DNA of 64,000 nt. Origin: Spirodela intermedia. Taxonomy: Eukaryota; Streptophyta; Magnoliopsida; Alismatales; Araceae. The position numbers and the translations under genes were made by a program. The stretch spans positions 9,059,005-9,123,004 of the forward strand of contig LR746268.1 of the NCBI GenBank assembly GCA_902729315.2, read 5' to 3'. Each line of letters opens with the position of its first letter. The stretch's first letter is position 1. Shown piece by piece: positions 1-9,696 of this stretch. The notes beneath the pieces are model-generated. The model saw only the letters and a program-made list of their open reading frames with translations, was not told where the DNA came from and searched no databases.

Positions 1-73
1 CATGAGGTCCAAACGGGCGGGCTCCGCCGTGGCGATCCCCTCTTCCCCGTCTTCCTTTTGTGTCGGTGTGCGA

Positions 74-2437
74 TCAGTAGAACTCCATCGACACCAGCGA
101 GCGGTCGCCGGCGGCGGCGATTGAGGTCGTCGTCGGCGAGGGCGGGGGCACATACGGCGGCTTGGCGCAGCGCAGAAGGGCCCAGTTGACGCCGGCGAAG
201 AAAGGGTGGCGCTTGACGGCGGCGGCACCGGTGGTGGCGCCGAGCCGGCGAGCGGGGTCCTTGACGAGCAGGGCGGTGATGAAGTCCTTGGCCGCCGAGG
301 AGGACGAGAGGGACGACTCCTTGGGGAACTCCAGTGCCCGAGCCACCACGTTGGCCAGCGTGTGGACGTGGTCGGCGCCGCGGAAGGGCGTCGCGCCGTA
401 GAGGAGCTCGAACACGAAGATCCCCAGCGTCCACCAGTCGACCGCGCTGCCGTGCCCTTCGCGGGAGATTATCTCCGGGGCCAGATACTCGTGGGTCCCC
501 ACCAACGACGTGGACCGCACCTTCAGCGGCTCCGCCACCAACTCCAGATCGCCCCACCGCCCCAGCTGCTTCTTTTCCTCCTTCTTTTTCCTACTCGGGG
601 GGGCGATGCAGCTGGGTAGAATGCAGGCGGCGGCGAAAGGGGCGGCAGCCGGCGGCGAACTGCGGTGGCGGCCGCGCCGGGAGACGAGCTGGGCGGGGGT
701 GGCGGAGGCGTCGTCGCCCTTGAGGGAGAGATCGAAGTCAGTGAGCATGATGTGACCGTCGGAGCGGACTAGGACGTTCTCGGGCTTCAGGTCGCGGTAG
801 ACGATGCCCATCATGTGGAGGTACTCCAGCGCCGCCACAACCTCCGCGGCATAGAACCTGCCAAGTGCGGTTTGCCCGACAAATAAATAGCGAGAAATAC
901 CGAAGCCCGACGAGGGTTTGAATACTTTAAAAAATTGGAAGGGAGAATTGATGAGTATTGAAGACACCAGTCTGGGAAGTGGGGACAACGCCATGACAGG
1001 ATCGGAGAGGAGCTGGCAGGATCATGGGAAAAGGGGAAGACGACGACGAAACCTCCACCGCGCGGAACCGTGCGGGCCCAAAAGAAAGGCGTGGATGAGG
1101 CCCAATTATTAGAAGATAAAAGGATCAACTTCTCCGGAATTCATGGAGAAGGACGAAATGTAGAAGACAAACAGTTGGCTAGCATCAACGGGTGCCTTAA
1201 AACCCGGCACGCACGCCATGGCGACATCATTTCGCAGTAGATCGTCGTCTGTGGCAAGGGGATCACGCAGAACGAGAAAAATCCAGACAGAATTCGAAGT
1301 TATCGGAGGGAGAAGAGAGGCAGCTCTTCCGGCAGTTCTTCTAATGAATGCTGATGATATCCAAACGTTGTTCAGAGACTTTCCGAGCAGTTCCGGCCTA
1401 GAATCTCCGAGGAAAGCAGACCATTCGCTTAGCGAAAAACGCTCGAGATATCAACGCTCGCCGAAGTTTGAGCAAGTACTCGAAACTCGAGCGCCTCTCC
1501 AAATGCGGCTAAATTACTCTAGAAAATTCGGTGGCATATGGCAAGAAATTTCAGCAGTCTTCGCCGAGATTGAGAGCAACGCAGCAGATCTGAGGGGGAG
1601 GGACGTGGGATCATACACACTTCGGAATTTCGGCAGGAACATCACGAGGCTCTGAAAACGGGATGATGACGACCTGGTTCACATCGCACTAATATTGCTA
1701 TTTTATTCTGTATTAAGAAATACAATGATCTAGCTGAAGGGATGAAACACCGGAATAGGGGATCGAGAGAATAAAGACGACAGCAGCGAGGGCGAAAACA
1801 ACAGAAAAGCGTCGGCCGAACTTTGGGTGGTGCTGCTGTCTGCCTACCTGACTGCGGCTTCGTCGAATCGCTTCCCGGTCTGTCGCTGCCGGAGAACATG
1901 TAGGTCTCCCCCCGGGCAGAACTCCGTCAGCAAGCACGACCACAACTCACTCTCGGCGCACCCGTACAGCCTAGGTAAGAACGGGTGGTCGAGTGACTCG
2001 AGGATATCGCGTTCTGTCCTCGCCCGCCCCTTCTTGTTCCGCGCCGACAGCTCCTTCTTGTCCATCACCTTCACAGCTACGACGCGCGGGGCTGCTGCCG
2101 ATTCCTCACATCCCCGCTGAGGGGGAGCGACGGGGGCGCGACACTTGACCTCGGCAAGGTAAACGGTCCCAATGTCCCCGCTCCCGAGGCGGCGAACGAA
2201 CCGGAGATCCGAGGGGGAAAGGAGCTCGCGACCAGATTCCGCCGCCCTCCTCCGGCAGATCTGTTCCCGGCACGAGGTTGGGGCGTCAACGCCGGCGGCG
2301 TCCGATAGCTTCCCGAGGGCGGCGACTGTGGCTGCACTTGTCGATCTGGAGAGGCCACTAGACACGGAGCCGGAACGATCCGACGAGCCGAAGCTCATGC
2401 TTTGCAGGTCGTCGGCAAGATCGTCGGACTGAGACAT
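74..2437 (-). CDS. AGCVIII serine/threonine protein kinase (AGC1-12/PINOID-like)
   Basis: Two coding exons, 2437-1848 and 857-74, separated by a 990-bp intron and encoding 457 residues. The kinase domain starts near residue 80 with a glycine loop ([10 protein letters not shown]), catalytic Lys123, the YRDLKPEN loop with Asp219, and DFD (237-239) in place of DFG. DFD is the hallmark of plant AGCVIII kinases. An insertion with a Lys-rich stretch (KKKEEKK) separates DFD from the [10 protein letters not shown] activation segment, another family trait. The chain ends SMEFY, resembling but not matching the usual aromatic FxxF PDK1-docking end. Known relatives phosphorylate auxin transporters or act in phototropism at the plasma membrane. 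I recall the PPYVPPP tail best from AGC1-12-type proteins, so the subfamily call is tentative. The start is the first ATG before the conserved acidic N-terminus. It diverges from another AGCVIII kinase. Confidence 0.9.
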
Positions 2438-4587
2438 AGCGAAAAGCTCGGAGAGAGAGAGAGATGCGGAAGGCGATGGATCGGGGGGATTGGTGGGCCT
2501 GTTAACGAGCTCTGGTCGTGGTGCACGGCGCCCAAGTAGGGCGAGGCACTGATCTCAAAGATCGTGCGCCGGCGCGAAATTCCTTGGACAGAAAGCACGC
2601 ACGCTCCGACAGAAGTTGGCGGGGCTTCAAATCCCGATGTTTTCCGTCACAGACTGATCCCCTCTGACGAGGAGGGTAATGTCCGTCAGAGGCAAAGGGC
2701 ATTATGACGCCAGGCAGAGCGATGAAAATGGCCTCATGCGCTCGTTTTCCCCACCCTAGGTTAAAGCCAACCGTCTCGCTTCATGTTAAATACCTGGCGA
2801 GCCGCGGCAGCCGTGGACCTCTTGATTCATCGCGGGTGAGCTGTGGTCCCGTGGCTTGATCGCTTACAGGAGGGCCAGCCGGTGAACTGGCGATCTGACG
2901 TGTCTCCTTTTAAACGAGACGCGTATCTGCTCACGTCACTCGAATTGCGTCGGGTGCAGGACGGGATTCACACACGGCGTCAGGTGGCTGCATGGAATTC
3001 CAGTGGGGCCTACCACGATTGACGGGGCTCAACCTACTGCGGGATCCGAGGGGTTTTAATGGGTCGGATCCCAATGAAGCCCATGAACATATCCACAGAA
3101 AATGAAGCCCATTAGGTGTCGTAGAAAGCCATTTTGGGCCGGGCTGGGACCTAGGAGGGGGCTCTATTAAGCTAGTAGACAGTTCCAGAATCTAGGACGG
3201 TGCCGACAGCGTTGACCCGATCGGACGGTGGAGATGAGAGCAGATGGGGACATCAGGACAGACGGTTGTCGTAGGCACTAGTTACTAGCGACAGGCAGCT
3301 GAGTCAGAAGTCAGAAACCCGAAGTATCTGACCGGTGGCACCCGCGGTAAATTAGATGCAAAATGACCTTTTGCCAGTATCGGCGAAGCATGGGGCCCAC
3401 AGTCAACATTTTTCCTTACCGATAAACTCGGTTGTTTTCAGGGAAAAAAAAAAAGAAAAGTATATTTGCTTTTGTCGTTCCCACCGCACCTACTTGTGAT
3501 GGGCGATAGCGGTCGCCATTCCACCTCCATCGTCACTCCCCCCCCCTTCCACCAGCGAGAGCCTTGTCATCGCCAGCCAGCCCTAGATGGCGTCTCCGGG
3601 GTTGACTCTCGGTATCTCCTCTTCTCCCATATGCGCTCGATGCTCCAGGTCAAATTTGCTTCCTCTCCAACTCTCGTTGGTTCCCCGGGGGGGATCTGGT
3701 ATCTACGACGGGTCTGGCGAATTAGCATACATTGGATTTCTGCCGCTCGTTGGGGTCTCTGCTGGCATCTGATTCCCGTCCCGTGACATTTCGGTGCGGG
3801 GTGGTGGCTTGAGCTCTCCCCGTTTAATTCTTCTTCTCCCTCGCCAAAGTTCCTCCAAATGCGGGGAAATTTGGCGTCGCCTATGTTTGCTCCCCATCTC
3901 TGGAAAGATCTTACGGTGGTTTTTTCCAGATTTCAGAACGATTTTTCATCTACATTTTTACGTTTTCTACATTTTTGTAAGCGGATGAGATGAGGTGAAA
4001 GTTCTCCCAATGTTGCAGGATGAATCCTATCTTCTTTAATCTTGCGCGACGTAGGAGATATAAATGATATATTTTCTCATACTCCATCCCTCTTTTGCCC
4101 CCTACGGTAACTCGAGTGCACTGGTTCAGATTTACAAGTGTTTAATTGATCTATTTTGCAATAATTCACGAGTCGAGTTCCATCGCTGATCCGTCTCCAG
4201 CTAAGAACTTCTGCATCCGCCGCAATGGATTCCTTGTCGCATCCGTCTCCAGTTCACTCAATATGGCTAGAAATGAAGCCTTACTGATCAACTGATGGAT
4301 TCAACTGTCCTCGTCTAGTGGGCCTGCATCATGGCAATAATTGCAACAGGGCATCCTGCATCTGGCTTCTAGGACATGTACTCTGCATCCGCATGTACAC
4401 TTCTCTAGCATCTACTTCACTGCATTTCAGCATTCGTAAGGGTTTTCCATGGTGGATTATTTTATTAGGTGCACCAGGCAATCGGGCTCTGCTAATGTTG
4501 TGATCAGTGTGCTTGAATTGATTTGTGTAAAAATACTGAATTTTATGCATTCCGTGTTTTATTTTCCATCAGAGGGGTTCCGCAGAA
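2438..4587. promoter_or_regulatory. Divergent intergenic region between two AGCVIII kinases
   Basis: About 2.2 kb separates the start codons of two head-to-head kinases, so both promoters and both 5' leaders lie here. Visible content: an AG/CT run at 2451-2464 just upstream of the left gene, an exactly duplicated 12-mer containing GCCCAT (3073-3084 and 3101-3112), and a pyrimidine-rich stretch ending in CAG at 4572 that looks like a 3' splice site. The last suggests a 5'-UTR intron for the right-hand gene. No convincing protein-coding segment is present. Confidence 0.5.
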
Positions 4588-4677
4588 ATGGGTCAGATAG
4601 AGGATGATGCTCCAGTTTCTGCCAAGGTGTCTCATCCGAGGTTGATAATTGTGCAATGGAGAGACCAAGAAAAATGA
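4588..4677 (+). other. Upstream ORF overlapping the start of the AGC1 kinase
   Basis: An ATG at 4588 opens a 29-codon frame that ends with TGA at 4675-4677. It runs past the main ATG at 4656 in a different frame. The main frame has its own in-frame stop at 4605-4607, so the uORF cannot be an N-terminal extension of the kinase without splicing. It lies just after a likely 5'-UTR splice acceptor (CAG at 4570-4572). An overlapping uORF would be expected to reduce kinase translation unless scanning is leaky. No homology is recognised in the peptide. Confidence 0.5.
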
Positions 4678-7405
4678 GTTCCTGTGCTGAGATTTATGAA
4701 ATCAGTGACTCGGTCGATGAACTGGATCTGGTCTATCATTCAAAGGGTCTGAACCCAATTCTCTGTAAACCCAAGGAAAGGGGCAGGTGTGGGGCTGCAC
4801 CATACAGCAAAGAGGATGAACTCAGGCAACTCACTGAAGTGCTTGATCGGGAATCGTCCAGGTTTAGGGATTCCCAACAAGAAGGGAAGAACTTTCTGTG
4901 GAAGAACGCCCAAAAGAAGCCTATTGGGCATTTGGGTGCTGGAATATCTGAATCTGTGACTCTAAAGCAGGCTCTGAGAAGGTCGTGCATCTCCCATGCA
5001 TCAGAAGCTGCCGCTATGAAGAGGTTGTCGAAGCCAACAGGGTTATCCAACTTCTCTGAAGCTGGAAACATTAAAAGGTTATATGCCAACGTTATAGGTC
5101 AGGCCGACAAATCACTACCTGAAGAAAAAAGGAATCTTTTGGAGATTAATATCATATCTGAAGAAATGGCATCTTCGAGATTGCATGACCTTGAAGCATG
5201 TAGTACAACTGCTGATTCTCTCCCTCAGGTTTCTGCAGGGATTCCAAGAAAAGTGACAAAACCAAATTTCCAGCATGTTATTTCCTTTGCTCCCCCAAAA
5301 GAGGCCAGGGTCAAACCAAGTCCAGACTCATCCATTGCCATCTCCAAACCACGTGGCGAATTGAAGAAACCCCACTCGAGTCAACGGCTGGTCAGACCCA
5401 CCAATGTGAACAAGAGTACGCCAAAGAAAAAGTCAACGCACGAGGTAGTTCGCGATTCTGAGCGTTCTACTGCACGCAGGGAGGCCAATAAAGACTGTGA
5501 AGCTTCTGGTAAGAGTAAAATGACGCAATATGGGGGATGCACTGCAGCGTCCTCAACGGGTGTGCATGACGTGACCAAGCCGGAGTCTACGAGGAGAGGA
5601 GACAGTTGCATGAGCTTTGAGGGGAAAATGAGGATGGGCCAGAGATCCAGAGAGAAGGGGGAGCGCTCACAGAGTTCAAAAAGTAGCATGGGTGATTACA
5701 GCAGTAGCACGAGCATCAGTGACGACAGTAACCAGAGCGTCTCCAGTGGTCATGGATGTAAGCCTCACATGTCGAGAGATTTTCGATGGACGGCCATTCG
5801 GCATGTTGAGATGAACCAGGGATGTATACGGTTGAACAACTTTAAGCTGCTGAAGAGACTCGGCTGTGGGGACATTGGGACCGTGTATGTTGCAGAACTG
5901 GTTGGCTCAGGCTGTCTATTCGCCCTGAAAGTTATGGATAATGATTTCTTGTTGAGCAGAAAAAAGATGCCGAGAGCACAGACAGAGAGAGAGATACTGC
6001 AAACTCTGGATCATCCATTCCTCCCAACACTGTACACCTACTTTACAACAGATAATCTTTCATGCTTGGTAATGGAGTACTGTCCGGGTGGAGACCTGCA
6101 TGTCCTCCGACAGAAGCAGCCTTGGAGGAGCTTTTCTGAGCCTGCAGCTAGGTACGCGATCTCATCAGAATAGCCTGCATAAAAATATGTTTTTTTTAGG
6201 TTATGTTTGGTGAAAGGCTCTCTTGTGTGAAGTACAGATCACATAAACCGATCTTTCTTCCTCACCCCTCGTGATCTAGGAAACCATATCCAGGGGATCT
6301 GTGATGCATGCTTCGAGCTTCCCGAAGTCGCGTGTTTTTTTTTTATAGTTTTTTTTCTCTATTTGGAAGTACTCTGCTCCGTCCGGAGAAATCCATGAAA
6401 TCTCTGTACAAGTTTGTTTGTGGGCAACATAGATATGAAGAGCAGAGGGGGGGCCGAGACTCCTCTCAGGCTCCTTTTACAGAGGACAGCATGAGACTCG
6501 CGACATCTGCGGATTGCAGTGCAATCCTCATCGCCAGTCCCTTCTGACTCTGTCTTCTGCTGCACAGATTCTATGTCGCGGAAGTACTCTTGGCTCTCGA
6601 GTACCTCCACATGCTCGGGGTGATCTACCGCGATCTCAAGCCGGAGAACATTCTGGTCCGAGAAGACGGCCACATCATGCTGTCCGACTTCGACCTCTCT
6701 CTGCGGTGCTCCGTGACACCGGTCCTCCTCAGATCCCCGCTCTCCGGCAGCGTGGAAGCGGAGGAGACGCCGTCGAATTTCAGCTGTGTCGATCCTCTGT
6801 GCGTTGAGCCACCCTGCGCCGGAGTCTCCTGCCTGACGCCGCGTCTTCTCAGCGCGGCGAAGAGCAAGGATCAGGCCGCCGCGCTTCCACAGCTGGTGGC
6901 GGAGCCGACAGAGGCGCGATCCAACTCCTTCGTGGGGACTCACGAGTATCTGGCGCCGGAGATTGTCAAAGGGGAAGGCCACGGGAGCTCCGTCGACTGG
7001 TGGACGCTGGGGATCTTCCTGTACGAGTTGCTGTTCGGTAGGACGCCATTTAAAGGTGCCAGGGACGAGGAGACTCTGGTGAACATTGTCACGCAGGATC
7101 TCTCCTATCCGGAGAGCCCGGCGGTAACCGTCCCGGCCAAGGAGCTCATCAGGGGCCTGCTCGTGAAGGATCCGGAGAGAAGGCTCGGCTCGGTCCGAGG
7201 TGCCACGGAGATCAAGCGCCACCCCTTTTTTGAAGGATTGAACTGGGCTCTCATCCGGTGTACAATCCCACCGGAGACGCCGGCCCCGGACGAGCTCATG
7301 CCTCCGCCGCCGCCTGCTCCCGCGCCGGCGGTGGTGAGCAGAAAGAAGCCCGCCAGGTGCCTGGATTTTGGGAACGGGGACAAGGTGGAGTTCGAGCTGT
7401 TCTAA
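4656..7405 (+). CDS. AGCVIII serine/threonine kinase with long N-terminus (KIPK/AGC1-like)
   Basis: Two coding exons, 4656-6151 and 6568-7405, giving 777 residues. The first ~395 residues are a low-complexity, Ser/Lys-rich N-terminal extension, a feature of KIPK-type members of the AGC1 group. The kinase domain follows: glycine loop [10 protein letters not shown] near 402, Lys425, YRDLKPEN with Asp521, DFD at 539-541, an ~80-residue insertion, [10 protein letters not shown], and a C-terminal FELF hydrophobic motif that normally docks PDK1. The intron lies at the same place and phase (inside the Arg codon before FY-AEV) as in the neighbouring kinase. Known AGC1 relatives act at the plasma membrane in polar growth and auxin efflux, and KIPK binds a kinesin-like calmodulin-binding protein. 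The exact ortholog is uncertain. The start is the first ATG after the in-frame stop at 4605. Confidence 0.92.
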
Positions 7406-7746
7406 GGCGGCCGACTCTCCAGGGTCCTCTTCCTCTTCGCGGCCACTTCCTCTCTCTCTCTCTCTCTCTCTCTCTCGTTGTAAAGTTCGATGGTGTAGCT
7501 TCCCGCTTTCTGTTAATAACCATAGTAATGCATACGAATTTGTGCCATGTTGGGGGGTTTTGGGAAATTCTTTGCAGAGGGAGGGGGGAAAACACAATTT
7601 GATTCCGACTGCTGGTCCCACAAGAAAAAAGAGTATGAAAGAGTCTCACGGCTGCACCAGTAAGAATCGCCGTCCTTCCGACTGTCCGCGGGCATCTCCG
7701 TCGTCTTCCTCATTTGTCCGCCGCCGCCGACGACGACGACGGCTCC
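7406..7746 (+). other. Short spacer: kinase 3' UTR and phosphatase promoter/leader
   Basis: Only 341 bp lie between the kinase stop and the ATG of the next gene on the same strand. It begins with a (CT)n microsatellite at about 7450-7476 and ends in a GAC/GCC-rich leader. The kinase 3' UTR and the phosphatase promoter must share this space. Confidence 0.6.
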
Positions 7747-9036
7747 ATGTCGTCGTCCGCCAGCTCCGGCGAGACCAGGCCTTTCGCCGTTCTCTTTGTG
7801 TGCCTCGGTGATCCCTCGCTTCTGGGCTCGAGAGGAAGGAGAAGGAGACGATTCTTCCTCTCTCCATAGATGTGCTTCCTTCCCTGTGATGGTGCTCACT
7901 CGTAATTTTCGACCACCGTTTGGTCAGGGAATATCTGCCGGAGTCCCGCGGCGGAAGGCGTATTCACGGATCTGGTGGTCAGGAAGGGGCTGGACGCCCG
8001 TTTCAGGATAGACTCCGCCGGCACCATAGGCTACCACGAGGTATTGGATTTCCGATCCCTCCCCCCCCCCCTTTTCATCACCGCAATGGCCCCTGCCTGC
8101 GGCGTGGATGTTGATCGGTTGCCATTTCTCTTTCTTGTGGGGTTGGGACCACGAAAGGGCAATCCGGCTGACCCTCGGATGCGGGCCGCTTCGAAGAGGA
8201 GGGGTATTGAGATCACGTCGATCTCCCGTCCCATCCGGTCATCTGATTTCCGGGACTTCGATCTCATACTGCCAATGGACTTGCAGAACAAAGGTGCCGA
8301 CACCTCACTCATACGCCCACACCCAATTGGAGAAACTTTTTCGAGCCCTCTGTGAACATTAGGTTCTTACTGTTTATAGGAGCAAAGTGAATTCCATGTT
8401 CAACTTTGTCTCATCTTTCGATCTTTCTCCTTCCCCAGAGGATATACTGAAGGCATATCAGAGATGGAGAACCAAGGAAGAGCTCCCCAAGGACGCCCAC
8501 AAGAAGGTTGGTGAAGCCCCATCGCTGTGATCTTCGATCTTCCTCCACTCTGCTTTGGTATTTACGATGGGTTCTGAGGGAATTGGGAAAAAAGAAGGGA
8601 AAAAAAGAGAGCAAGCCCACGCTATCATTCCCGCTGCCGCTTTACGATCCCTGGTCGTGGACCATTGTTGCTTTGTTCAAGAAGAAAGGCCCTCTGCTGC
8701 TGATCGAGGTGCTGTTCTTCGCAGGTCAAGCTGATGTGCTCCTACTGCCAGAAACACGAGGAACCCGAAGTCCCAGATCCTTATTATGGCGGGCCGAAGG
8801 GATTTGAGAAGGTGAGACGAAATCTAACGGGCTAGTTCGTTAGACTGAAAGTGCTACCCGGTAGCTTTGTTTTGTGTATAAATATTGCAATCTCCGCCTA
8901 GGATTCGTCATTTTATCAGAGAACATTACTGTTTCGATTTGATCTTCTGTTCCAGGTGTTGGACATACTCGAAGATGCATGCAGCTCCTTACTGGACGAC
9001 ATAATCGCCAAGAACTACAGGCTCAGTTCTTCATGA
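7747..9036 (+). CDS. Low-molecular-weight protein tyrosine phosphatase
   Basis: Six coding exons (7747-7807, 7928-8040, 8158-8293, 8439-8506, 8725-8811, 8956-9036) encode 181 residues, close to the 155-180 usual for the family. The P-loop VCLGNICRS spans the first exon junction and supplies nucleophile Cys19 and Arg25 of the C-X5-R signature. The general-acid loop DPYYGG (Asp144) is intact near the C-terminus. The enzyme hydrolyses phosphotyrosine through a phosphocysteine intermediate. Its plant substrates are poorly known. All exon phases close. No clear transit peptide precedes the catalytic core, so it is probably cytosolic, although an unseen upstream exon cannot be excluded. The first exon is only 61 bp, which hides the gene from simple ORF scans. 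Confidence 0.93.
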
Positions 9037-9397
9037 TTTGTAGGAGGGGGGAAAGAAAGGGGAAAAAAAAGGACTTGAAGCTCTATCTCAGTCGAATATG
9101 ATTCAGCCTGTCTAATCCTGAAATCCTCCGCAGTTATGCATGCGCTCCCCTCTGTTGTCGACCTCGAGGTTCTGTTCTCAGAGTTGGGGCTCCAGAGAGA
9201 GAAGTGGACGAGGTGGTCCATGGCTGCTGTCGTCAGAACTCGTTGCTTGATCCCAGCGCCTTTAGTCGAGACCGGGATCAGTTGTTCTACCACACTGTTG
9301 CTAATTCATGATTTAATGTGTCTTGGTGCCTACATTTTCCTCGTATTTCTCTCGAGTCCCCTGTTCCTTCCCATGTGTCAGAAAGTCAAAGCCACCC

Positions 9398-9444
<47 letters not shown>

Positions 9445-9696
9445 AAGAGGAGCCTCTGCACTGACCCCATGAAATCGAATATCCTCCGGGAGCTCAACAT
9501 GCACTCGGCTGTTCCAGAGTATTACAGTGGCCTGTATTCAAGTAACTCCGGGGTGACAGCGGCCGCCGGCCCCAGCTCAGCTCATCCCAGGAGAGTAAAA
9601 TCATCTGTCCTGGTGATGCAGCTTCATAATTAAAGCGCAGAAGCTGCATCATCTGAGCGTAATGCGTATAGTATCTACACGAAGAAGGGACGGGAT
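9037..9696. other. Convergent 3' region between phosphatase and invertase
   Basis: Two genes end toward each other here, so the region should hold both 3' UTRs. It contains a long uninterrupted (GA)n microsatellite at about 9399-9440. Open frames crossing it are produced by that repeat and show no family similarity. Confidence 0.6.
9399..9440. repeat. (GA)~21 microsatellite
   Basis: Perfect GA dinucleotide tract of about 42 bp in the convergent 3' region. It is one of the longest AG/CT tracts in the window and a likely polymorphic marker. Confidence 0.95.

Noticed and set aside
6359-7621. 420-codon minus-strand open frame opposite the second kinase
   Set aside because: It lies antisense to conserved kinase exon sequence in a GC-rich region and has no family similarity. 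The kinase frame explains the conservation.
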